From: Mauremys mutica | Taxonomy: Eukaryota > Chordata > Testudines > Geoemydidae | Assembly (NCBI RefSeq): GCF_020497125.1 | Contig: NC_059075.1 | Coordinates: 26,882,003 to 26,946,002 of the forward strand | Length of the DNA stretch: 64,000 nt | Direction: 5' to 3' | Shown here: piece after piece, positions 10,736-20,680 of the stretch | Position numbering within the stretch: the stretch's first letter is position 1 | How the letters are laid out: every line of letters starts with the position of its first letter | The notes under the pieces: generated by a model | What the model saw: the letters and a program-made list of their open reading frames with translations, nothing else | Told to the model about the DNA's origin: nothing | Database searches by the model: none | Program-made: the position numbers and the translations under genes

Positions 10736-12179
10736 TACTAAATACATTTTGCACTGTTTGAGTGGTGTAACGTGGATTAAACTGCCCTTAAATAGCCAGC
10801 GAAGAATAACCCCTGCCTAGGGGAACGCTCTGCTGGCAGAAAGCAGGCTGAGGTGGTGAAGCTGGTGCTGACTCTCCACTGTAAAGGGAAAGAGGGGAGG
10901 TGTCGGGGCATGCCCAGGGTGGAGTGGGAGAAGACTGGGGGTGGGGAGAGCCATGGCAGAGTAGAGCAGAGCTACGCCCAGTCCTCCACTGGTGTAAGAT
11001 CACTGCTGGCTGTTGCACCAGTATGATAGTGCTGCTCCTCAGCAGCTCTAAAGTGTGACAACCATCTCCCTGCAGGCCCCACCCCCTCCACTCTGAGCAG
11101 AGCTCAGACAGGGTGGAGAATCGAGCCCGTCAAGTGCTAAGAAAATTCTAAGCATTAATTACTATGACTGGTCTTTGTGCAGGCAAAGCGGGTTTCGCCT
11201 TGAGTTACCTGCTGAGTGAAAAGTGTGTAGGAGGTGGGTAGATAAAGCCCTTGTGGAGGGTCTAAGGAATCTTGTCCTGGAAACTTGTTTCCAACATGAC
11301 TGCCATTTGGTGCAAGCTGATGATTCCAACAGCAAAAGGGAAATACTCCCTGCAGAAGTGTCTGTTGTACTTCAGTCTCTACAGCATAAATGGTGTTAAT
11401 TTCTAAGGGCCCTGCTCTCTCAGGAATTTTTCCCATAGATACAAAGTAACCCTTGACTCCCTATTCGCTAAAGGATTTTGAGAAAGACATTAGTGGACTG
11501 GGGAAGGGGCGAGCTTAGAGAAAAGGGTCCTTTTGCCTTTAGTATTATTTTGCTGGGATTGTCAAGATCAAACCTGTTGAGAGGCTGAGATGGAGGGGAA
11601 ATGAGTGAGACTGTGTGAGATGAGATGAGTGACAGTGTGTGAGATTTGATTTATCAATTATTATCTCTTTACGTAGTAGACTCTTATCAGCAGCCTTTGC
11701 GTGGCCTGGACTGGACTATCAGCAAGTAGCAAATACAGCATTTAGCAATAAAGCCAACCCACGTGGCTTAACTTATCACCACAGGGGGGAAATTTTTCTC
11801 CCATGGATACCTCTGATGCTCCATCTTGGTGAAAAGAATTTGGTCCTGTGTCTTACTGACTCGTCCCTCACATCTGTGCTACCTAGGTAGCATGGATCAA
11901 TGGATGAGCCTGGGACTGAGCGCCTGGCTTTGCTGATAGCATGGATATAACCCTTTACACTTATGTACTGCCAAATATCATTTATCTGTTCAGAGGCCTG
12001 GCCTCTTCTTTTCTCAGTGGCTGCTTGGCCACTGTATAACTGGTAATAATAGTAGATTATTACTAGATCCCCTGTTTGCCACAACTGAGTTTGAGCATCC
12101 AATTTGCTAAGCACTGCACCCAGAGATAGACCCATCCCCAAAGAGTTGCAATCTAAATAGACAAGACAGGCGGGAGGAA
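10736..12179. other. Unassigned intergenic DNA
   Basis: I saw no gene or named repeat here. Open frames at 10788-11018, 11155-11436 and 11776-12141 have no recognisable domain. A GAGATGAGATGAGTG-type imperfect repeat lies near 11600-11640. Confidence 0.4.
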
Positions 12180-12325
12180 GGAAGTATTATCACTTCCATT
12201 TTACCAATTTAGGAAGTAAGAAACCCAGATTAGGAGCCTTGCCCCTCATCATACCGGGGATCAGTGGCAAAGCCAGGAATTGAATGCAAATCTTGTGGCC
12301 CTAGTTCAGTGCCATAACCACAAGA
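12180..12325 (-). repeat. MIR-like SINE, antisense
   Basis: Antisense core and head: 'ccattttaccaatttaggaa', 'aaagccaggaattgaatgca' and 'tcagtgccataaccaca'. This is the standard antisense MIR order. Confidence 0.7.
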
Positions 12326-13130
12326 GAAACTCTCCCCCCTCCCCGCATTGCATATTGCAGAAGGATGTAGCAAAGAGAACTCAACCTGTCATCTTAGCTT
12401 TGGTTGTAGGCCCATTGGCTTTGCCTCACTGAAGTCATCCTTGGTTTACAACAGCTGAGGATCTGGCCCTAAAACTATACTGTGAGTTTTCATTATGAAT
12501 AAAAAAGGAAGCTAACAAGACAGTGACCACAAAGACAGTCGCAGGGAGAAAGAAGGCGGCTTCTGAACAGGTATATCCACCCCTAGGCGTGTCAAAGGCA
12601 CAGCAGTAGGGAAGAGAAAGCAGCAAAGAAGAACACAGCGTGGAGGGGAGAGGTGGGGGAACAGGGCAAACTACGCACTATTAAAGCTAAACATTAGAAA
12701 ACTGTGATGGAAGAAAGTCTATGGCTCAGACCCGATGACGACCCAGCTAACTCAAGTCTTTTGGCTGATCCATCATAAGAACCCTTTGATATATTTCCTT
12801 TCTTAAAAGGAGTCTCTTGTGTAACTTAGCAGCCCCAGTTATACACAACCTATATATGCTTATTGCAAAAAAAAACACCACCACCACCAAAAGACATTTC
12901 AAGAAGTGCAGTTTCAAATATCTGCATTCCAAAATCTGTTAAAAAGTGGGAAATGGAGAACAAAATTAGAACTAGGATATTAAATGCCCAGCTCAAATGG
13001 AGAGAAATAAGTGCTATCATAAGCAACAAGAAGATACCGGTAAAATGAAAGGAAAAGTCTGTAAAATGGAGGGCCATCCAGTTTTAACGTTAGCGCTGAG
13101 CATTGGGCAACAAAGAAGAAAAATCAGTAA
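12326..13130. other. Unassigned intergenic DNA
   Basis: No gene was seen. A short (CCA)n run lies at about 12879-12890. The opposing open frames at 12850-13077 and 12863-13048 overlap and have no domain signature. Confidence 0.4.
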
Positions 13131-13390
13131 ATGATCTGTTCTGCAGAAATGCTAATGTTGAGATGGATGAGTGGTGTAAGCAAGACAGACAATATGAGGA
13201 ATGTGTATGTTAAAGACATGCTCAAAGTAACACCCATAAATGAAAAACTGAGGGAGTCCAGGCTTAGATGGTTTGGTCATGTGAAGTGCGGTCCTGACAA
13301 CTATGTAGGTAAGAGTCCCACAGATCAAGACTGAAGGAAAAAGACAGCGCGGCTGACCCAAGAAGCAATGGTGAGATGTCAAAGGGAGAG
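13131..13390 (+). pseudogene. Non-LTR retrotransposon ORF2 C-terminal remnant
   Basis: The plus-strand translation contains 'MLRWMSGVSKTDNMRNVYV' followed by 'EKLRESRLRWFGHV'. This is a widespread C-terminal signature of non-LTR reverse transcriptases (LRW-x-G-x-T/S-x-x-D-x-x-RN ... RLRWxGHV), situated after the RT domain. The frame is open for 67 codons and then stops. It is a short 5'-truncated relic; I favour an RTE-like LINE but the clade is uncertain. Confidence 0.6.
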
Positions 13391-13392
13391 CT

Positions 13393-13664
13393 GGTGACAG
13401 TCTATACTGGGAATTTACATTGACAAGCTACATCTCTCAGGGAGGTGAAAAAGCCACACCCTTCAGAGTCGTAGCTACGCCTTCCCAACCCCAGGTCCAG
13501 ACAGCGCTAGGTTGATGGCAGAATTCTTCTGTCGACCTAGCTACCACCATGCTGATGGGAGAACCGCCCCTGCTGGTGTAAATAGTGTCTACATTGAAGC
13601 ACTACAGTGGCACAGCTGCAGCACTGCATCTGTGCTGCAGTAGCATTTAAGCATAGACATACCT
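13393..13664 (-). mobile_element. MITE with GTCTACAC-type ends, minus copy
   Basis: The ends are 'GTCTATACTGGGAATTTACA' on the left and, reverse-complemented, 'GGTATGTCTATGCTTAAATG' on the right. The interior includes 'GTCGACCTAGCTACC' and 'gctgcagcactgcatc'. It is the reverse-orientation relative of the copy at 51856-52128; blocks such as TAGCTAGGTC, AGAATTC and TGTAAATTCCCAGT are shared. Non-autonomous, no coding. Confidence 0.75.
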
Positions 13665-14539
13665 GAAGACATGTGAGCGTGAGGTCTGATAGAGGATATG
13701 GCATTGAACAGCGCACTTTGAGGACTTGTAGAGCAGACCCCAAGAAGTGCAGCTATACCAGAGGCCGGTAAAGTGAGGGGAGCTGAAAGCAAATGGCCTT
13801 TCTTATAACTCCCCATCATGAATTATGACACAGATAGACAGACAACAGAAAGACAGACATAAAAGGGCGTACGTGCTTTCAAAGGGAACACAATTCCCTG
13901 GCTCTATAGACAGTTCAGAGTTTTCGTACCAATAGAAACTAGTGATCCACAGAAAAGTGTTCACTTCACTGGAGGCTGCACCACAGCCTCAGCATCTGAC
14001 ACAGAGGAAAGTTGTTCTGAATTCCTTCAGGCGAGTTGGAAGGCAGAGCTGACTTGAGTAACAAGAGGCCTGGGGGGCTTGCAGATGCCCTCTTTGCTGA
14101 AAACTTTTTTCTTAGAAAGCAAACTTCATCTTCTCAACTTGTGTTTGGCAGAGAGGACAGGAATCCAGGCTTACCATGCATTCTAGCATTAGTGGATGTA
14201 GCCCCAAAGAAGTTAATAGCCCCTTTCCTCCTTGGAGCCTTTACTATCAAACTCTGCTAATCATCCACCCTACATTCCCATGACCTCCCTCTCACTCTGC
14301 CCACAACACTCTTTTAATCTCTTTCTCCCACCAACTTCTCTTCGATCTCTGTCTTCCCACAATCTCTCCCTTCCCTCTTCTGATTCCCTGCAGATATTCT
14401 CTGCCTTCAGGCAAAGCTGGTCAAGAAGACTGAAAAATTCCTTCTCTTCCCAATGTTGTGCCCTTGTGCCCAAGAAGGTTCACGCTCATCTGTATGTGAG
14501 CAGAGATATGATACACTTTGATCTCGACAGCTGAGCCAT
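13665..14539. other. Unassigned intergenic DNA
   Basis: No gene was recognised. 14260-14420 is strongly pyrimidine-rich and may be the upstream part of the L2-like element that follows. A GACAGA-rich patch lies near 13830-13860. Confidence 0.4.
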
Positions 14540-14675
14540 GGAAGCGTATTCAGAAATGTAAAAAGCTCATCAGGACAGGGAGCGTTTTTTCTTATGTGTT
14601 TGTACAATGCCCGGCATTAATGGGATCCTATTTGAGGCCTCTAGGCGCTATCCTACAAATAATTATAAAGCACTT
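14540..14675 (+). mobile_element. L2-like LINE 3' end
   Basis: The tail phrases 'caggacagggagcg', 'TGTGTTTGTACAATGCCCGG', 'TTTGAGGCCTCTAGGCGCTA' and 'acaaataattataaag' match the conserved 3' UTR of reptile L2-type LINEs. Only the 3' end is clear. Confidence 0.65.
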
Positions 14676-15847
14676 TTAGGAATTCAGTTGGTAGGACTGG
14701 AGCACCAGCATTAGGAATCTCAGGCTTTGCTAACAGGGTACTGATTGCATGACACCAATCACAGTCCACTCAAGATCAGTGCCAAGTTTCCGGTATTGGT
14801 TTTCAGTTGACTGAGACAATTTCTTTCAGTGCTGATATTAAAGGTCTGCTCTGTCATCATCTTAAGCCATGTCCATATTTTCTTTGGAGCAATAATTAAA
14901 ATAACATATTCACCAGCTGGTTTTTTTCCCTAGATTTAATCTGCTCAGGCTCTGATTTACATATTAAAAGCACTAATTAGCCCCTCAGAGTGTCTGAGCA
15001 CGGATAGTGCAATAACTGGTCATGTAGTCACTGGAGACCACTCCCTAGTGCTTTTGGTAAGATCTCGTGTATACAGCCTCAGTCTCTGGATGGCGTAATG
15101 GCCATGTGTAAAGGGTTGTCTGCTTTGTTTCACAGCATTGAGGGACTGTAATGCCGGATTGCTTCATTCTTGTATTTTTTTGTCTCTTTGAAGTGTCGTG
15201 TTTGATCTGTCTGCCTGTCTGTCAATTTATCTTCCCCCGGTCCCTGCCTTTCCCCACCGAATCACGTGTCAGAGACAGAGAAAGGGATGGACAGCCTTTG
15301 GCCAATGCAGACGCTGAAAATTCCAATCCAATCAAAGGCACAATGGTCTTTTCTCCTAGCTTTGATGCAGCATTCAAATAAATAAGAACTCTACTTGAAA
15401 AAAAGAAAAAAAAACACAATCCAGTACGTCCTTTGAGTTATTCTTCCGGCTAAGGATATTTGAAGGAATAGTTTAATTTTCTTTGCATGTTTAAAAGTCA
15501 TCTACAAAACTGTAATGCTGGCTCTGATTCAAATTGGCTCATTGGCCTGGAGGCAACACTAGGTAAGGGAGATAACCAGTTTGAATCCTGATTGTTCATT
15601 CCCCTATCTGGCTGGAGCTCTGAATCGAGTGGGGGAACATAGAGTTCTGCACTTAGCTCCTAGGATGCCTACCACAGCCACATCGGAGAACCGTGTTAAA
15701 ACCAAAAAAGTGCTCAAACCCCAAACTCTGGTTCCAGATGTAATTTTGAACCCCAGCCAAGTTCCAGAGTGCACAGATCCAGAAGGGCCCATATCTTGAA
15801 CAGATTAAAAACAAATCAGTGCCTCATTATGCAGCCAGTGTGTAGCA
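14676..15847. other. Unassigned DNA with an AT-rich candidate conserved stretch
   Basis: No gene and no named repeat was seen. The segment 14890-15000 is repeat-free, AT-rich and contains homeodomain-like cores (TAATTA/CTAATTAG, ATTTACATATTAAAAG). A polymorphic-looking A-rich run lies at 15398-15418. Confidence 0.35.
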
Positions 15848-15955
15848 TCAGGCATAATCCAGTGGGTAAGGATAGCAGACTGAAACTGGGATTCTAATCC
15901 CAACTCCGCCATTCACTTACTGTGTAAACCTGGGCACATCACTGCTGCCTATGAT
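15848..15955 (+). repeat. MIR-like SINE
   Basis: The head 'ccagtgggtaaggatagcag', the box-B-like 'GATTCTAATCCCAAC' and the core 'ccgccattcacttactgtgt' with 'aacctgggcacatcact' are in MIR order; the tail is missing. Confidence 0.75.
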
Positions 15956-15959
15956 GATG

Positions 15960-16752
15960 TGTATGGCCCTCATTACCACAGTATCTGAGCATCTCACAGT
16001 TACTAATGTATTTATCCCCTCAGCTCCCTTAGGAGATGCAGAACTTCTGCAATTCCCACCTTAGAGATGGGGAACTGAGGCACAAAGAGACTACATGACT
16101 CGTGCAGGGTCACAAAAGGATTCACTAGCAAAGCAGGAATTGAACCCAGGCAGGGGTGAAAGTAACTTCAAGGACTTACCGGTACGCCAGAGTCTTGAGT
16201 GGGGTCGTGGCCTCAACCAGAAGAGGCAGGGCCTCTAAATACCTAGGCCCTTTAAATCAAGATATAAAAGCCCAGGGGCTCCAGCGGCATCTGGGAGCCC
16301 CAGAGCCTTTAAATCACCCCCGGAGATTCCAGCTGCAGAGGCAGCTGGGAGCCCCGGGGATCAGGGGTGATTTAAAGGGCCCTGGGCTCTGGCCGCTGCT
16401 ACCGCAGTGGAGCCCCGGGCCCTTTAAATCACTGCCGGAGCCCTGCCGCTGCTACCCCAGGGCTACCAGCAGCAGGACTCAAGTGGCGATTTAAAGGGCC
16501 TGGGGCTCCCCGCAGCAGCTGGAGTCCTGCCGCCGCTACCCCAGGACTCCGGCAGCGGGGCTTGGGAGGTGATTTAAAGGGCCAAGGGCTCTGGCCACCA
16601 GCCTGGGGAAGCCAGTCCGGTCCAGCATGGCGTACTGGCTCTGCTGGTACGCCAGACCGGACCAGACCAGCTTATTTTCACCTCTGAACTCAGGTGTCCC
16701 ACAACTCAAGTTAGATCCATAGCCACAAGGCCATTCTTGCTCCTCTTCCAGT
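15960..16752 (-). repeat. MIR-like SINE, antisense, split by a hAT insertion
   Basis: The left part (15960-16150) has 'cagtatctgagcatctcaca', 'TTAGAGATGGGGAACTGAGG' and 'gcaggaattgaacccagg'. After the hAT element at 16151-16686 it resumes at 16687 with 'aactcaggtgtcccacaact' and 'tagatccatagccaca', as the antisense head requires. The two halves share the duplicated target (AACCCAGG/AACTCAGG). Confidence 0.8.
16151..16686. mobile_element. GC-rich non-autonomous hAT element inside a MIR
   Basis: The ends are CAGGGGTGAAAGTAA and (reverse-complemented) CAGAGGTGAAAATAA. They are flanked by AACCCAGG at 16143-16150 and AACTCAGG at 16687-16694, an 8-bp target duplication differing at one base, which is the hAT hallmark. 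The interior is a GC-rich array of alternating 'gccctttaaatc' and 'gatttaaagggcc' blocks that can fold on themselves. No transposase is encoded. The open frames across it are by-products of base composition. Confidence 0.85.
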
Positions 16753-16764
16753 GATGTCACCACT

Positions 16765-17515
16765 CTGTGCCTCATTTTTCCCCTTCTGTAATATGGGATT
16801 ATTGATACTTGCCCACCTGTTAACGGGGTGCTCTACTCACCACTGAAGCACCTCCTTCTGGCCACATCTGGGGATTAGCTCTGACAGGGTGACGTCCCTT
16901 CCTGAGTTTGCTCACTCCATCACTCTCTCAGGATCCAACTGATCCTGCTTCGTGGCTTGGTCCTCCAGCCAGGTCACTATAGTTTTCCCCTTCCAAACAG
17001 TTGCGTGGGTATGGGTATATCAAAGTCTCTTGGGACTCACGGTCCCAGGCAGCCTTCTCTTACACTGCCTCTTAAAAGTGCCACTTCCCCAGTGGCTGGT
17101 AGGGGAACCGAGGCCCACCCTCTACACTGGGTTCCAGCCCAGGGACCCTGACACAAGCAGTCAAAGTCTGCACAGTCCTAAACCTTACTGCTGTATCCCT
17201 GGACTGGTTCCTACCTTGTCTTCCCTCACACGGAGAGTGACTGCAGCCTCTCTCTCTGCTGCCCCCTTCTGCTCTTAGCTACTGAGCTTTGTATAGGGTG
17301 CCCCACCCAGCCTCGCTCCTGTCCAGTTGAGGTTCATCTCTAATTAGCCCTTGCTCCCTGGCTTCTCCTCCAGGTACAGCCTAATTGGCCCACCTCACCA
17401 CCTTAACCCCTTCAGCCCTTGTGTGGGGTGGACACCCCATCACACCTCCTTTGTAGAGTTTTGGGATCTATGACTGAGTAGCTCTTCATGGGGGAGCTAA
17501 GTATTATTAATAGTG
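16765..17515 (+). repeat. MIR-like SINE split by an LTR insertion
   Basis: The left part, 'TCTGTGCCTCATTTTTCCCC' with 'tctgtaatatgggattattg' and 'cttgcccacc', is interrupted at 16818. The tail resumes at 17445 with 'cctcctttgtagagttttgg', 'gatctatgactgag' and 'aagtattattaat'. Joined in order these parts match the MIR tail. Confidence 0.75.
16818..17444 (+). mobile_element. Probable solo LTR inserted in a MIR
   Basis: A 627-bp block begins TGTTAACGGGG and ends ACACCCCATCACA (TG...CA). It is flanked by CCACC and CCTCC, a plausible 5-bp duplication with one mismatch. It interrupts a MIR tail whose two halves lie at each side. No internal retroviral or gypsy coding sequence adjoins it, so it would be a solo LTR. 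Strand is assigned from the TG...CA direction and is weak. Confidence 0.6.
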
Positions 17516-17589
17516 CCCACTGACTTCAGTGATAGTTCCTCATCTGCAGAGACTGCATAATCAGGTCCCAGATTTATAACAAACTATGG

Positions 17590-18215
17590 CTGGGGCTCTC
17601 TGGGATGTACCGGGGGGTCCACTCTACACCATGCTTTTTTAAAAAGTCTGCAGACAGCCTTGGTAAGACCAATACTGGGATACTGCCGACAGTTGTGGTG
17701 TCTACATTTATAGCGGATGTAGAAAAATTGGAGAGGCTGCAGAAAAGGGCCACAAACTGTTCCAATGGCTGGAGAAAATACCTCACAGGGACAGATTTAA
17801 AGAGCTCAATCAGTTTAGCTTATCAAAAAGAAGAGTGAGAGGTGACTTGATTGTGGTGTATAAGTACCATCTTGGGGAGAAATCCCAGGTACTAAAGGGC
17901 TCTTCATTCTAGTGAAGAAAGGCATAGTAAGAACCCAGTGGCTGGAAGCTGAAGCCTGACAAATTCAAATCAGATTTTAACAGTAAGGGCAATTAACCAT
18001 TGGAACAAACGATCCAGGGAATTGGTGGATTCTCCATATCTCAGTACATGTACCTCAAGACTGACTGCCTTTCCGAAAGATGTGCTTTAGTCAAACATAA
18101 GTTATAGGACTCCATATGGGATAGCTGGGTGAAATTTAATGTCCTGTGATATACAGGCAATCAGACTGGTTAATCTTTTGATCTCTTTTGGCCTTCAAAT
18201 CTATGAATAAAAGAG
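17590..18215 (+). mobile_element. Old CR1 LINE fragment
   Basis: The C-terminal ORF2 and 3' UTR order of CR1 is present: 'ggagaggctgcagaaaaggg' near 17730, 'agctcaatcagtttagctta' near 17805, 'agaagagtgagaggtgactt' near 17830, and 'ttggtggattctccatatct' near 18020. The tail is 'tttgatctcttttggccttc' with 'aaatctatga'. The frame is broken. It is an old, diverged copy. Confidence 0.85.
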
Positions 18216-19719
18216 TTGCAAGACAGGATTTAGATGGCTGAAGCCAATGGGTTCCAGGGCCAGCATTACAAGTAGGCTGCATAGGTGACCAGCTCAGCTT
18301 TGAATTTTTAGGTCTTCCCCCATCCCCACCCTACCTGCCAGGACTGTTATCAGCATAGCAGTCTGTCTCTTTAAAGCACCAATTATCCTCACACTAGCTG
18401 GGGGTGAGAGCCACTACACCAACGTGGCTCTGGCCTGACTACCACCACCTCCACTCCCAGCCAGGATGACAGCTTTCAAGGCGGGGCCTTGTCTAGGCAT
18501 GAAACTGTTGGATAGGACCGAGGAGGAGGAGGGTTACTGCACCAACACTCTACATAGACATCTGCTGGCTGGCCAAGGGGAATGAACATTGGTCCAAGCC
18601 AGAGGATGGTGATGAGTACACAAGGCATGTATAGAAGAAAGCAAGACTGGGTGGAAGGGAAGAGGAGAAATACAGACTTCATGAAAACGCAGTCCTGAGC
18701 AGAACGCACTGCTGTTCAAGTTACTGATTTTGATGGAGTTATGTTTCACCAGCCTGGGAGGGATTGGGGGTGGGGGGAGGAGGAGGGTTGTAATACCACA
18801 GAGGAAAGAGCCATATGGCTGTTATGTTGTAAGCACTAGAGGGTTTGGCGAAAAACCAAGGGGGAAGTTGGCTTTGACACCATCTTTTTGAGCTATTTGC
18901 CTCCCTCTCTGACACTGTGTTTGTCCAATTTGATTCAGAAGCTCCATTTTGTTACCTAGATCACAAAGCTCCCAGCAGCCAAAGCTGCAAGGCAGCCTGA
19001 GAGCCTGTAAGTTTATGAACATGGCTGAGCTACCCTCTATTGGAGTTAAAGAGCTGAAATGATTCAGCAGGACGTCAGAGCAGGGTAGTGCTCACCTGAT
19101 GTCAGAGTGAGGCACCCTCCAATTCCAGCAGACACACACCTTGGGAGGCACTTATAAACTTCATATGAAACATGAAACATTAACAATGAAATTGAACCAG
19201 AAGTCAACAAAATCCATGTCATTCAAACTAAGTACTCCCCACTCTTCCACGGGTGTAACCAAAGGTCTTGCCCCTTACTTGTGGTGACGACTGTGAGGTA
19301 AGAGCTGCTTGCATGATGCTGGAGCTGAGAGACACCCTCTCTTCAAAATTTAGAGTGTGGAATGCTCTGCCAAACATACTGCTCTGATTAGCAGCTTTGT
19401 AATTACAACAAAGCCTTCATTATTTGACCTTCACCCATCCCAGATGCATCACTCAGGGGCTTCAGGTAAGCGAGGCTCAGCTATGCAGCTGGCCAGTTTC
19501 CCCAAAATTGGTGGACTTAGCAGAGGTGTGGTCCTACTTCCCCTTCTTAGGAATGCTACAGCAGCAAAGCTTCAGCTCCAAGCAGACCTCTTTGGCTGGG
19601 GAGATGGCTGGGGAGAAGGAGGAAATCTGAGCAGAAGCTTATACTTCTTCTCCCCCAAATCTTTTCAAGAGAGGCTCTATTTACTTGGGTTAAAATAACT
19701 GAGAAGACTATAGGGTAGC
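18216..19719. other. Unassigned intergenic DNA
   Basis: No gene or named repeat is supported. Purine-rich G tracts lie near 18760-18790. The frame at 19357-19698 (113 codons) has no recognised domain. Confidence 0.4.
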
Positions 19720-19814
19720 CTGGGCTTGAACTTAAACTGCTATCCCAAGTTACAAGTCAAGTTGCCATGTCTTCACTGCTATTTTAACCTGAGTTAGCTA
19801 ACCCTGAGTTAAGA
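19720..19814. mobile_element. MITE scrap
   Basis: The phrases 'gccatgtcttcactgctatt' and 'aacctgagttagctaaccct' resemble the end of a 'tagctaac/gttaaaatagcagtg' MITE family seen in turtles. Only one end is present, cut off where the CR1 copy begins. Confidence 0.4.
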
Positions 19815-20680
19815 TCATAAGAACATAAGAATGGTCCTACTGGGTCAGACCAAAGGTCCATCTAGACAGTATCCTGTCTTCTGACAGTGGCCAGTATCAG
19901 GTCCCCCAGAGGGAATGAACAGAACAGGTAATCATCAAATGATCCATCCCCTGTCGACCATTCCCAGCTTCTGGAAAACAGAGGCTAGGGACACCCATCC
20001 TGGCTAATAGCCATTGATGGATCTATCCTCCATGAACTTATCTAATTCTTTTGGGAACCCTGTTACAGTTTTGGCCTTCACAATATCCTCTGGCAAGGAG
20101 TTCCACAGGTTGACTGTGCATTGTGTGAAGAAATACTTCCTTTTATTTATTTTAAACCTGATGCCTATTAATTTCATTTGGTGGTCCCTAGTTCTTGTGT
20201 TATGAGAAGTAATAAACATTTCCTTATTTACTTTCTCTACACCAGTCATGATTTTATAGACCTCAATCATATCTCCCCTTAGCTGTCTCATTTCCAAGCT
20301 GAAAAGTCCCAGTCTTATTAATCTCTCCTCATACGGAAGCTGTTCCATACCCCTAATCATTTTTGTTGCCCTTTTCTGAACTTTTTCCAATTCCAATATA
20401 TCTTTTTTGAGATGAGGCGACCACATCTGCACGCAGTATTCAAGATGTGGGCATACCATGGATTTATATAGAGTCAACATGATATTTTCTGTCCAACAAT
20501 CTATCCCTTTCTTAATTATTCCCAGCATTCTGTTCGCTTTTTTGACTGCCGCTACACATTGAGTGGATCTTTTCAGAGAACTATCCACAATGACTCCAAG
20601 ATCTCTTTCTTGAGTGGTAACAGCTAATTTATGCCCACACCTTTTTTTGCAGTGCAGACATATCCTAGGATACACAGGAG
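19815..20680 (-). mobile_element. CR1 LINE, 5'-truncated, with a long open ORF2 end
   Basis: The 3' UTR is at the left ('aacataagaatggtcctact', 'cagaccaaaggtccatctag', 'gatccatcccctgtcgacca'). The reverse strand then keeps 223 codons open (20004-20675): '[15 protein letters not shown]', then '[17 protein letters not shown]', '[20 protein letters not shown]' and '[16 protein letters not shown]'. This is the region C-terminal to the RT core of CR1 ORF2. An uninterrupted frame suggests a fairly young insertion. No endonuclease or RT catalytic motifs remain, so it cannot move on its own. Confidence 0.95.

Noticed and set aside
16200..16600. CpG island or promoter
   Set aside because: The GC richness belongs to the repeated interior of a hAT element bounded by target duplications.
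20004..20675. A host gene of 223 codons
   Set aside because: It is the C-terminal end of CR1 ORF2, followed by the CR1 3' UTR.
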